Assembly (NCBI GenBank): GCA_018054915.1
Contig: JAGPIR010000007.1
Span: 1-15,412 of the forward strand
Source of the DNA: Allobrachymonas sp.
Lineage (GTDB): Bacteria > Pseudomonadota > Gammaproteobacteria > Burkholderiales > Burkholderiaceae_C
Length of the DNA stretch: 15,412 nt
Direction: 5' to 3'
This document shows positions 6,066 through 14,772 of this stretch, piece after piece. The first letter of the stretch is position 1, and every line of letters starts with the position of its first letter. Below the pieces are notes generated by a model. That model did no database searches, was not told the origin of the DNA, and was given only the letters and a program-made list of their open reading frames with translations. Position numbers and translations under genes: made by a program.

Positions 6066-6365
6066 TGGTGCCGAGGACCGGACTCGAACCGGCAGGCCTT
6101 GTTCAGGCGGCGGATTTTCTTCACACTACGGTTTTCACCGCCAGCTGTTCGCTGTTCGTGCGCTGGACTTTGCCTTCACCATGGCGTTGCCGCTGCAGGT
6201 GCCCGCCGTCAAGTCTCTACACCTTCCCATTGTCGGGCTTGGCTCGGCGTTGCCTCGGATCAAATCCAGGGGGTTCGCCGACTTTGACGGGATTCACGCG
6301 TGTGCTTTCGCAACCCGGTGCTCAATTTATAAGTCCGCTGTGTTTACCAATTTCACCACCCCGGC
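6066..6365 (-). tRNA. tRNA-Leu(UAA), split by a group I intron
   Basis: Exon 1 is 6365-6331 (35 nt), exon 2 is 6118-6066 (53 nt), giving an 88-nt mature tRNA with encoded CCA. Every arm pairs: acceptor GCCGGGG (6365-6359) with CCTCGGC (6076-6070, one G-U), discriminator A6069, CCA 6068-6066. The D stem is GTG/CAC with GG in the loop. The anticodon stem GCGGA (6338-6334) pairs with TCCGC (6114-6110). The long class II variable arm GCCT/AGGC (6108-6105/6099-6096) is typical of tRNA-Leu. The T stem GCCGG/CCGGT holds the loop TTCGAGT (6088-6082). The rejoined anticodon loop is C-U-UAA-A-A, anticodon UAA, reading UUA (and perhaps UUG). The intron separates U34 from A35. Because of the split, ordinary tRNA detection is likely to miss this gene; open frames on the plus strand here are not real genes. 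Confidence 0.95.
6119..6330 (-). ncRNA. Self-splicing group I intron (Azoarcus/cyanobacteria-like, IC3 type) in tRNA-Leu(UAA)
   Basis: A 212-nt intron; numbering 1 = base 6330. P1: exon C32-U33-U34 pairs with G8-A9-G10, placing the U-G wobble at the 5' splice site. P3: CCGTC 41-45 with GACGG 121-125. P4: CGGCG 51-55 with CGCCG 82-86. P5: CCT 61-63 with AGG 76-78, capped by GGAT/ATCC. P6: GCC 88-90 with GGT 108-110, plus CCC/GGG 94-96/103-105. P7: GACTT 116-120 with AAGTC 161-165. P8: CACC 130-133 with GGTG 151-154. P9: CGCAC 169-173 with GTGTG 205-209, holding two hairpins, one with a GAAA tetraloop (CGGT-GAAA-ACCG, 191-202). The last base is G212, the expected omega-G. Core strings GGCAACGCCGAGCCAAGC and AAGGTGTAGAGACT agree closely with the Azoarcus tRNA-Ile ribozyme as I recall it. 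There is no room for a homing endonuclease. Self-splicing itself is inferred. Confidence 0.93.
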
Positions 6366-6378
6366 ACGGGGTCGCAAG

Positions 6379-6384
6379 ATTGTA
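6379..6384 (-). promoter_or_regulatory. Putative -10 box of the tRNA-Leu gene
   Basis: The minus strand reads TACAAT, then 13 bases, then the first tRNA base (6365). The stretch just after the box (GCGACCCC) is GC-rich, like the discriminator of stringently controlled tRNA and rRNA promoters. No good -35 element is seen at 16-18 bases. Confidence 0.5.
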
Positions 6385-6599
6385 GCCGCAAGCTCCCGAT
6401 TCGCGCCCCCTTTGACTGCAGAATCCGCACCAAACAGGCAATGGCGCAAGGGCGGGAACCGGCGTTTTATCATCTGCCGGAACACGGGCAGCAAACACAG
6501 GAAATATTCAAAGGCATCCATGCGCGTCTGACACAACGTGGCAAGATGCGTGGGGTCTGAAATAGATTTGTTGATTTTTTCCCTGCGTTTTTGTGCGCC

Positions 6600-6959
6600 A
6601 TGCTCTATACCCTGACTCTTTTACTGCTGTATCAAACCGTCGGAGAACTCGTGTCATCGGGGCTTGCCTTGTCCATTCCAGGCCCGGTTATCGGCATGGT
6701 TTTGCTGCTGCTGACCCTGCTTGCCAAAGGCGAAAAACTCGACAAAAACATGCGCGCCAACACTGCCGCCTTGTTGCGGCACTTGTCGTTGCTCTTCATT
6801 CCTGCCGGTGTGGGAATCATGCTGCATCTCGATCGCATCGGCAAAGAATGGCTGCCCATCACTCTGGCGCTCATCATCAGCACCTTTGCCGGCATGGCTG
6901 TCACCGCCTGGGTGATTGTCGCCATGACGCGCAAGCAAGCAGCAGGCAGGACACTATGA
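6600..6959 (+). CDS. lrgA: LrgA/CidA-family holin-like membrane protein
   Basis: A 119-residue inner-membrane protein with about four transmembrane helices (roughly residues 3-20, 24-43, 58-78 and 85-107). Family marks are IPGPVIGMVLLLL (26-38) and LFIPAGVGIM (65-74). LrgA/CidA proteins form small membrane complexes linked to control of murein hydrolase activity, and with LrgB they have been tied to pyruvate or glycolate-type metabolite transport; which role applies here is unknown. The ATG at 6600 is preferred to the TTG at 6591 because it gives the family's N-terminus. No Shine-Dalgarno is visible. Its stop TGA overlaps the lrgB start (ATGA), so the two are translationally coupled. The 234 bases between it and the divergent tRNA-Leu must hold both promoters. 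Confidence 0.88.
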   Translation: MLYTLTLLLLYQTVGELVSSGLALSIPGPVIGMVLLLLTLLAKGEKLDKNMRANTAALLRHLSLLFIPAGVGIMLHLDRIGKEWLPITLALIISTFAGMAVTAWVIVAMTRKQAAGRTL

Positions 6960-7669
6960 AACGGCCGCCCTTCGAAGAAACCTGGCAAGCTATTGGCGCC
7001 TCGCCCCTGTTTGCGCTGACTCTCACCCTTCTGGCCTATCTGGCGGGCATGTGGCTGTTCCGGCGCACCCGCCAGCACCCGCTGGCCAATCCGGTGCTTG
7101 TCGCCATCGTGCTGACTGCCCTTGTTCTGAACGATGCCCATATCCCCTATTCACGCTATTTCGAGGGTGCCGGTTTCATCCATTTTCTGCTCGGTCCGGC
7201 TACCGTGGGGCTGGCGGTTCCCTTGTACGCCTATTGGCAACATCTGCGGAAAATGGTCCTGCCATTGACGGTGGCACTGCTGGCGGGGTCCCTCACCGCC
7301 GTTGTTTCGGCGATGGCGCTGGCCAGTCTGCTCGGCGCTTCGGCAGAATCCATTCGCTCTCTGGCGCCAAAATCGGTCACCACGCCCATCGCCATGAGCA
7401 TCGCAGAAAAGATCGGCGGTTTGCCGTCGCTTACCGCTGTGCTTGTGGTCGTGACTGGTATTTTCGGCGCTGTCGGGTTTTCCGGTTTTTTTCGTCTGCT
7501 GCGCATTCGCGATCACAAAGCCCAGGGATTTGCCGTCGGTTTGGCTGCACACGGCCTTGGCACCGCCCGCGCCTTTCAGATCAGCGAGGAAATGGGCGCT
7601 TTTGCCACCCTCGGCATGAGCCTTAACGGCCTGCTCACCGCCGTGCTGCTGCCGGTTCTGTTGCGCTGA
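6956..7669 (+). CDS. lrgB: LrgB-family membrane protein
   Basis: A 237-residue membrane protein with about seven or eight helices. Family motifs: NPVLVAIVLTALVL (43-56), FLLGPATVGLAVPLY (78-92), LAPKSVTTPIAMSIAE (139-154) and GLAAHGLGTARAFQ (196-209). These are the signature blocks of LrgB/YohK and of the plant chloroplast glycolate/glycerate transporter PLGG1. Start is the ATG of the ATGA overlap with lrgA; reading further upstream would cover lrgA in another frame. It works with LrgA in the inner membrane. No LytSR-type regulator is next to the pair, so control by that route cannot be seen here. Confidence 0.9.
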   Translation: MKRPPFEETWQAIGASPLFALTLTLLAYLAGMWLFRRTRQHPLANPVLVAIVLTALVLNDAHIPYSRYFEGAGFIHFLLGPATVGLAVPLYAYWQHLRKMVLPLTVALLAGSLTAVVSAMALASLLGASAESIRSLAPKSVTTPIAMSIAEKIGGLPSLTAVLVVVTGIFGAVGFSGFFRLLRIRDHKAQGFAVGLAAHGLGTARAFQISEEMGAFATLGMSLNGLLTAVLLPVLLR

Positions 7670-7755
7670 AAAAGGCATGCGGCGATCATGGCCATTCATT
7701 CGCCTGTGCACTTGCGGCAAGCTGGTGTCTCCTCATTTTTATCGACAATGGCGCC

Positions 7756-7990
7756 ATGTGCACCAATTACATGACTGTCACCCATCGCCCGTCCTGGCAA
7801 CGCTGGTTGGACCAGCTTGGCGCCGAGGGCTGCACAGACACGGATCTGGAACTGCCGGCGCAGCCACATATCTTCAACCATTACCCTGCCCCGTTTGTCC
7901 GGTAGCGTCAGCATGCCGGTGTGGCCTCGGTACAGGCACTGACAGGAGTATTCGGGCTGATCAGCGCAGCAAGCCCGGCCTGCAACCGGT
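7756..7990 (+). pseudogene. Remnant of an SRAP (HMCES/YedK) family gene
   Basis: ATG 7756 opens a frame beginning MCTNYMTVTHRPSWQRWL and reaching HYPAPFVR, where a TAG (7903-7905) stops it after 49 residues. The same frame then continues with RQHAGVASVQALTGVFGLIS. The start M-C-x-N-Y, the APFxR block and the GxFGLxP block occur in this order in SRAP proteins, where Cys2 forms the DNA-protein crosslink at abasic sites. Past about 7990 no frame resembles the family, and the next gene ends at 8054, so about two thirds of the usual 200-230 residues are missing. It thus looks like a gene broken by a nonsense codon and a 3' deletion. The right edge is approximate. The 86 bases before the ATG hold nothing clear. 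Confidence 0.6.
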
Positions 7991-8053
7991 GCAGGAACTG
8001 CAACCACGAGTCTATGAAGATAGGAAAGTACTGCAGGCACTTGTCATGCATCG

Positions 8054-9757
8054 TCAGGCCGCCTTGCGAGGCCGGCACCACATCAACGCAGGAGCAGCCA
8101 TCAAGGCCAGCACCCACAAGGGCCACAGGCCCCAACGCGCCGCCCACCAGGCATAAAAGGTTGGCGGTGCATGGTTGCCCGCCAATTTGGCGTGCAGCAC
8201 GCCCCGCACCTGACGCGGCAACTCCTGCAGAACACGTCCGCCAGCGTCGATCACGGCGGTGGAGCCAGTATTGGTGGCTCGCAACATGGGACGTGCCAGC
8301 TCCATGGCTCGCATGCGGCTGATCTGGCGGTGCTGATCGATCGCCACGGTATCGCCAAACCAGGCGATGTTGCTCATGTTGACGAGGATGGTCGGCGATG
8401 TGGCCGGATCGATGAAGCTGGCAGCCAGCTCTTCACCAAACAGGTCTTCGTAGCAGATATTGGGTTGCAGACGCTCGCCCTTGAACAGCAGGCGCGGCTG
8501 AGCCAGGGCGCCACGCTGGAAACTGCCCAACGGCATCTGCATCCTGTCAACAAACCACTGAAAGCCAAACGGCACAAACTCGCCAAATGGCACCAGATGG
8601 TGCTTGGCATAGCGGTACTCGGCCTGCGAGGCAGGCGGCAAGCTGAAACCAGGCTGGGCAGCCTCAACCCCCGCCACCTGCGCACCGCCAGAGGCCATGC
8701 CCACGACTGCGTTGGCATACCCGGTCAAGCCATCTCCTGCCGGAACCCCGATCAGCGCGGCCTGCCCGCCACTGGCAAACCGCTTCTGCAGCCCCTGCCA
8801 GTATTCTTGCGGCAATTGTTGCGGAAACAGGGGCAATGCAGTTTCGGGCAAAACCAGCAGATCGGCCTGCACCTCGCGCATCTGCTGACCGTACCACTGC
8901 AGGGCGGTTTCCACGCCGCCATTGGGCTGGAACTTTTCCTCCTGCGCGATATTGCCTTGCAGCAGGGCCACATGCACCCCCGATTCCCCGGAAATTGGCT
9001 GCAATGCGCTGACAGACGCACGTTTCAGCCACCATCCCGGCGCCAGTACGATCACCACCAGCATTGCGGCAATAACCGGGAATCGCCTGCGGCCACCGCC
9101 CTGGACTTTGCGCCAGGCAAACACCCGTTGCGCAGTCTGCCCCAGCACAGCAGACAGAAAGGCAGCCAGGGCACCAATGCCATAAACCCCCAGCCACGGC
9201 GCATACCCTGCAAGCAGGCTGTCCACATGCGCATAGCCCGTGGCCCCCCAGGGGAAACCCGTGAACAAAACGCCCCGGCACAATTCCGCCAGCAGCCACA
9301 GAGTGGCCCAAAGCAGCGCCTGACGAATAGCACCCAAAGCAGGCCGGGCCAATAGCCACAGACCACATGCCAAGGCGTAATACAGGGCCAGCGCCGCCGC
9401 CAGCAACAGCACAGCCAGCGCAGCCAACCAACCCGGCAGGCCGCCGTAGACATGCATGGATATGTAGAGCCACCAGAATGTGGCCATCAGCCAAGCTGCG
9501 GCAAAGCACCATCCCCGCCAAAAACCGCTCCAGAAACGGGTGGACGCAGACCCGCAGGCTACCCCTGCAGATGGCGCGGCATCTGCAGGGCCGGCAATCA
9601 GAACCAGCGCAACAGCCATAGCCAGCACCTGCAGACTTCCAAAAGCCTGCCCCCCACCGCCCCACGGCCAGGCGGTACTGAAAGCCTGCAACACACCAGC
9701 CACGGCCAACGATGCGCAGCGCCAAGGCTGCCATCGCTGGCCAAAAGAATTCGTCAC
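8054..9757 (-). CDS. lnt: Apolipoprotein N-acyltransferase
   Basis: A 567-residue inner-membrane enzyme that adds the third acyl chain to the N-terminal Cys of lipoproteins, needed for Lol sorting to the outer membrane. About six hydrophobic helices occupy roughly residues 15-250, including ATFWWLYISMHVYGG and FTGFPWGATGY, both family marks. A periplasmic nitrilase domain covers about 260-540. Its Glu-Lys-Cys triad is visible as Glu305 (LVLPETALPLF), Lys385 (YAKHHLVPFGEF) and Cys435 (NICYEDLFG). A last helix closes the C-terminus. I chose GTG 9757, which overlaps the corC stop as GTGA, so the two are translationally coupled; an earlier GTG at 9799 would add 14 residues inside corC. No strong Shine-Dalgarno supports either. 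The stop codon lies at the base of a GC-rich hairpin without a U-tract. Confidence 0.95.
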   Translation of the reverse strand: MTNSFGQRWQPWRCASLAVAGVLQAFSTAWPWGGGGQAFGSLQVLAMAVALVLIAGPADAAPSAGVACGSASTRFWSGFWRGWCFAAAWLMATFWWLYISMHVYGGLPGWLAALAVLLLAAALALYYALACGLWLLARPALGAIRQALLWATLWLLAELCRGVLFTGFPWGATGYAHVDSLLAGYAPWLGVYGIGALAAFLSAVLGQTAQRVFAWRKVQGGGRRRFPVIAAMLVVIVLAPGWWLKRASVSALQPISGESGVHVALLQGNIAQEEKFQPNGGVETALQWYGQQMREVQADLLVLPETALPLFPQQLPQEYWQGLQKRFASGGQAALIGVPAGDGLTGYANAVVGMASGGAQVAGVEAAQPGFSLPPASQAEYRYAKHHLVPFGEFVPFGFQWFVDRMQMPLGSFQRGALAQPRLLFKGERLQPNICYEDLFGEELAASFIDPATSPTILVNMSNIAWFGDTVAIDQHRQISRMRAMELARPMLRATNTGSTAVIDAGGRVLQELPRQVRGVLHAKLAGNHAPPTFYAWWAARWGLWPLWVLALMAAPALMWCRPRKAA

Positions 9758-10632
9758 GATGGTGTTTCTGCCGCTGCGGCCGGCGTCACCTTGAACCACC
9801 GCACTGCTCCGCCCTTGGCCAACATCACCATGAAATTCAGCCTTCCCAGGGTGATGAATTCATTGCGAGCCGGCACACGGCCCATTTCGTGTGAAATCAG
9901 GCCGCCGATGGTCTCGAAACTGTCTTCATCCTCGGTGTCACTGGGATGTATGTCGACATTGAAATGTTCGTTGATGCGCTCGATCGGCGTATCCCCACTC
10001 ACCCGGAAGCTACCGTCAGCCAGACTGTAGATGTCGCCTTCATCCTCGTCGACATCGAATTCGTCCTCGATTTCTCCGACGATTTCCTCAAGAATGTCTT
10101 CAATGGTGATCAGGCCGGCCAGGCGTCCGAATTCGTCGATCACGATCGCCTGGTGGTTGCGCCTGGCCCGGAATTCGCGCAGAAGGTCATTGAGCTTCTT
10201 GCTTTCCGGCACGAACATCGGCGTGCGCAGAAGAGCCCGCAGGTTCAGCTCCGGCGCACGCTGCAGTTTGAGCAGGTCCTTGGCCAGCAGCATGCCGATG
10301 ATGTTGTCTTTCTTGTCTTCATACACCGGAAAACGGGAATGCGCCGTCGTAATGACCACTTTCAGAAGCTGTTCGTAGCTCCAGTTGATGTCCAGCAGGT
10401 CCATGCGCGGCACCGGTACCATCACATCATCTGCCGTCATGTTGGCGATGCGGATGACACCTTCAAGCATGGCGCGGCTGTCGGATTCGATCAGCTGATT
10501 GTCTTCGGCCTGTGAAAGGGTGTTGTACAACTCGGCATGCGAGTCAGGCCCCGGAATGAGGTATTCGATCAGTTTTCGGATAAAGCTGCGCTTGTCGGGC
10601 GGAACCAGTGAAGAAGGCGACGGATCACTCAC
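9754..10632 (-). CDS. corC: CorC/HlyC-family CBS-domain protein
   Basis: About 292 residues. Domains in order: short N-terminal part with LIPGPDSHAELYNTLSQAEDNQLIE, a CBS pair (about 65-190, with DNIIGMLLAKDLL and GRLAGLITIEDILEEIVGEIEDEFD), and a C-terminal CorC_HlyC ferredoxin-like domain (about 205-285, with ETIGGLISHEMGRVP and GRLNFMVM). There is no DUF21 membrane domain, so it is the short soluble type named for Mg2+/Co2+ efflux (CorC); the molecular role is poorly defined. The frame is open to TTG 10650, but GTG 10632 gives the family N-terminus (SDPSPSS), so I used that. No Shine-Dalgarno is seen; GCACC-TTT-GGTGC (10656-10644 on this strand) is a small hairpin just before the start. 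The corC-lnt order is common in proteobacteria, but the usual upstream ybeY and phoH are absent. Confidence 0.92.
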   Translation of the reverse strand: MSDPSPSSLVPPDKRSFIRKLIEYLIPGPDSHAELYNTLSQAEDNQLIESDSRAMLEGVIRIANMTADDVMVPVPRMDLLDINWSYEQLLKVVITTAHSRFPVYEDKKDNIIGMLLAKDLLKLQRAPELNLRALLRTPMFVPESKKLNDLLREFRARRNHQAIVIDEFGRLAGLITIEDILEEIVGEIEDEFDVDEDEGDIYSLADGSFRVSGDTPIERINEHFNVDIHPSDTEDEDSFETIGGLISHEMGRVPARNEFITLGRLNFMVMLAKGGAVRWFKVTPAAAAETPS

Positions 10633-10753
10633 GGCGAAAAGGTGCACCAAAGGTGCGTGGTTGCGATGGCATCAGCATACACAAAAAACACCGCTGTTTA
10701 CTGCATGGTGCGCTTAACGGGCGTCCAGCGCCGCTTTATGATCTCACCCGCAT

Positions 10754-11881
10754 TCATGGCTGCAGCAGTTGCCTGAGCGGATGGTCGCCAGGACGCCAGA
10801 CCTCGGCAAAAAATCCCTCGGCCATTTCAGGCGTTACGTCTTCCACACGTTCCGGCTGCCAAAGCGGCCGCTGGTCCTTGTCGATCACCAGGGCGCGTAT
10901 GCCTTCGATGACTTCACTATTCCGTGGCGCCCTCCCCAAATGATCGGGATGGAAGCAATGATGCACCATGACACGTTCACGGTATATGTTCTGCGCATAG
11001 GAAAGCGCTCGGCCGCCGCGGATCTGGCGCAGCACTACATGCAGCATCAAGGGTGAGCGCTGGCGCAAGGTGGCAGCCGTGGCTTGCGCCCAGGCGTCAC
11101 CTTTGGCCTGCTCCAGCGCGTGCACGATGCTTATCATGTCTCCTGAAGCGAAATAACGCCCCGCCTGCACAAGGCCATGGTCAAGATCATCTGAAACAGC
11201 CGGCGCCGGATCGCAGCTTTGCGTCACCCACTGGGCAATCGCAGCAGAATCGCTCCATTGCTTTTCTGCAAGCTGCTGCCAGAACTCCGGTAGCCGCGTG
11301 CTGGGCAACCAATGATCGGCCCAGCCAATAGCCAGCGCATCCGCGCCGCTTACCGCATTTCCCGTCAGTGCGAGCCATTCACCTGCGTACCCGGGACAAC
11401 GGCTCAGAAAATAACCCCCGCCCACATCGGGGAAAAAGCCGATGCGCGTTTCGGGCATGGCCAACTGGCTGCGTTCCGTCACGATCCGGTGGCTGGCGCC
11501 CTGTGCCAGCCCCATGCCGCCACCCATCACAATGCCGTCCATGCAGGCGATGACGGGCTTCGGATAAGCATGAATCAGAGCGTCGAGCGCATATTCCTCG
11601 GTGAAAAAATTCCCCACCTGCGGATTTTCCTGCAAGGTCTGTTCGTAGAAAAATCGCAGATCCCCTCCGGCGCAAAATGCTCCGAAAGGCCCCTGGCGGC
11701 TATTGCCACGCAAGGCCACTGCCACAACGAACGGGTCTGCCCGCCAGGCCAGCAGGACAGCATGCAGATGCCGCACCATTTCCAGCGAAAGGGCATTGAG
11801 TGCCTGCGGGCGATTGAGCGTGATCAACCCCACGCGGCCACGTACTTCGGCTTCGATGACGGACGTATCGCTCAGGTTCAC
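10754..11881 (-). CDS. Enoyl-CoA hydratase/isomerase family, 3-hydroxyisobutyryl-CoA hydrolase-like
   Basis: A 375-residue crotonase-fold enzyme with the long C-terminal extension of 3-hydroxyisobutyryl-CoA hydrolases; simple hydratases are about 260 residues. Motifs: LITLNRPQALNALSLEM (19-35), FCAGGDLRFFYE (69-80), GGGMGLAQGASHRIVTE (120-136, oxyanion hole and CoA site) and MPETRIGFFPDVGG (142-155), which holds the presumed catalytic Glu144 and Asp152. The last block is the mark of the HIBCH subgroup (valine breakdown: 3-hydroxyisobutyryl-CoA to 3-hydroxyisobutyrate plus CoA). Other valine-pathway genes are not nearby, so the in vivo substrate is an inference. The start GTG overlaps the stop of the transporter gene upstream (GTGA), implying co-translation. 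A weak AT-rich hairpin, AAACA-GCGG-TGTTT then TTTT (10699-10682), lies after it and might terminate. Confidence 0.9.
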   Translation of the reverse strand: MNLSDTSVIEAEVRGRVGLITLNRPQALNALSLEMVRHLHAVLLAWRADPFVVAVALRGNSRQGPFGAFCAGGDLRFFYEQTLQENPQVGNFFTEEYALDALIHAYPKPVIACMDGIVMGGGMGLAQGASHRIVTERSQLAMPETRIGFFPDVGGGYFLSRCPGYAGEWLALTGNAVSGADALAIGWADHWLPSTRLPEFWQQLAEKQWSDSAAIAQWVTQSCDPAPAVSDDLDHGLVQAGRYFASGDMISIVHALEQAKGDAWAQATAATLRQRSPLMLHVVLRQIRGGRALSYAQNIYRERVMVHHCFHPDHLGRAPRNSEVIEGIRALVIDKDQRPLWQPERVEDVTPEMAEGFFAEVWRPGDHPLRQLLQP

Positions 11882-12885
11882 GACAGAGATTTCCGGTGTT
11901 TTTTCCAGCCCAGCAATTCATTGGTTGCAAGCGCACCCAAAACCACCCCGCCACCAATCCACACCGCAGAATCGGGTACTTCTCCTGCGCCCCACCAGGA
12001 AAGCAAAATACCAAAAATCGTTTCAAGCTGCGACAGCAATGAAATTTCGGGTGCATGCAATGCGCGCGATGCCACCATCAGCAGACTGCAGGGTATGGCC
12101 AGCTGGAACATGCCCAGCGTGCACAGCCAGACCATGTCCTGGGCGCTGGCCTGGAACGGCAACACGAAAGGCAGGCAAAATGCGGCCGATAACAAGGCGC
12201 CGATCAACAATGCCGGCAGCATGTCCCGTCCCTGTTCGTGAGCCCCTTCCAATCCTTTTGAGATTGCCTGGGTTTGCAGACGATGGGTGCGTTGCTTTTC
12301 GCGATGCATCAGCAAAAACTGCACCGAAGAGGCCATGGGCACCATCACTGCAATGCCAATACCCAGCATTTCCTGTTGTTTTTCAAGATTGAACTTGGCG
12401 GCATACATGTAGGCGACGCCCAGCACGGCTGCGACAATGGCCAGCCAGGTGCGCACCGGCAAGCGGTACCCCAGGAACAGCCTGCTCGAAAGGGCAGTAA
12501 ACACTGGACCCAGGGCGGTCACGATCAGCACGTTGGCCACCGTTGTGAAGGAGATGGCCATCATGAATGCGGTAAACATGACGGCCCAGCACAGCCCTGA
12601 AAGCCACAGCAGCGGGTCCTTCCAGCGAATGCACCGCCAAAAATCCAGACCGCGCCAAGCCGTAAGCAACAAAATCATCGAAACGGCAGTCAGCAGGCTG
12701 CGCCAGAAGGTGATTTCCACCCCGGTGGCGTGCTGCACCTGCCGCGTGAGCACACCCGCCGTGGCCCATAACAGGCCCACCACCACCATCAGCAATACCG
12801 CAAAAGGGCGCGAAACGGTTCTGGACGACAGGCGGGATACCAAGGATGCCCAGGAAGACGGCGGAGATGAAAGGCTGCTACTCAT
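11878..12885 (-). CDS. DMT-superfamily (EamA domain) transporter
   Basis: A 335-residue inner-membrane protein with about ten helices in two EamA repeats. The first opens VLLMVVVGLLWATAGVLTRQV (31-51) and holds FTTVANVLIVTALGPVFTAL (113-132); the second ends SLLSQLETIFGILLSWWGAGE and GGGVVLGALATNELL. The cytosolic loop after helix five (about 195-220, rich in Arg, Gln and His) is longer than usual. The N-terminal 27 residues are Ser-rich and soluble. Substrate unknown; it is not a close copy of the exporter at 1277. AAGGA, overlapping the typA stop, lies 9 bases before the ATG as the ribosome binding site, and only 6 bases separate the two genes. It therefore seems to be co-transcribed with typA and with the hydrolase that follows. 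Confidence 0.9.
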   Translation of the reverse strand: MSSSLSSPPSSWASLVSRLSSRTVSRPFAVLLMVVVGLLWATAGVLTRQVQHATGVEITFWRSLLTAVSMILLLTAWRGLDFWRCIRWKDPLLWLSGLCWAVMFTAFMMAISFTTVANVLIVTALGPVFTALSSRLFLGYRLPVRTWLAIVAAVLGVAYMYAAKFNLEKQQEMLGIGIAVMVPMASSVQFLLMHREKQRTHRLQTQAISKGLEGAHEQGRDMLPALLIGALLSAAFCLPFVLPFQASAQDMVWLCTLGMFQLAIPCSLLMVASRALHAPEISLLSQLETIFGILLSWWGAGEVPDSAVWIGGGVVLGALATNELLGWKKHRKSLS

Positions 12886-12891
12886 TCAAGG

Positions 12892-14718
<1,827 letters not shown>

Positions 14719-14772
14719 GATGGTCAATAGGCTGAATGAAAAAGAGGATTTTGGAAAATGATGTCTTATGAA

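Noticed and set aside
6049..6531. Plus-strand open frames across the tRNA-Leu/intron region, up to 160 residues long
   Set aside because: They are antisense to a fully paired tRNA and group I intron, show no protein family features, and begin inside the tRNA 3' flank.
6571..6599. T-rich stretch before lrgA as a promoter or riboswitch
   Set aside because: No -35/-10 pair with suitable spacing and no conserved fold that I can identify.
8057..8076. GC-rich inverted repeat at the lnt stop codon as a terminator
   Set aside because: The stem has a bulge, lies mostly inside the coding sequence and has no U-tract after it.
8171..9355. Plus-strand open frame of 394 residues opposite lnt
   Set aside because: Low-complexity, Gln/His/Arg-rich translation typical of antisense frames; lnt on the minus strand has its full catalytic triad.
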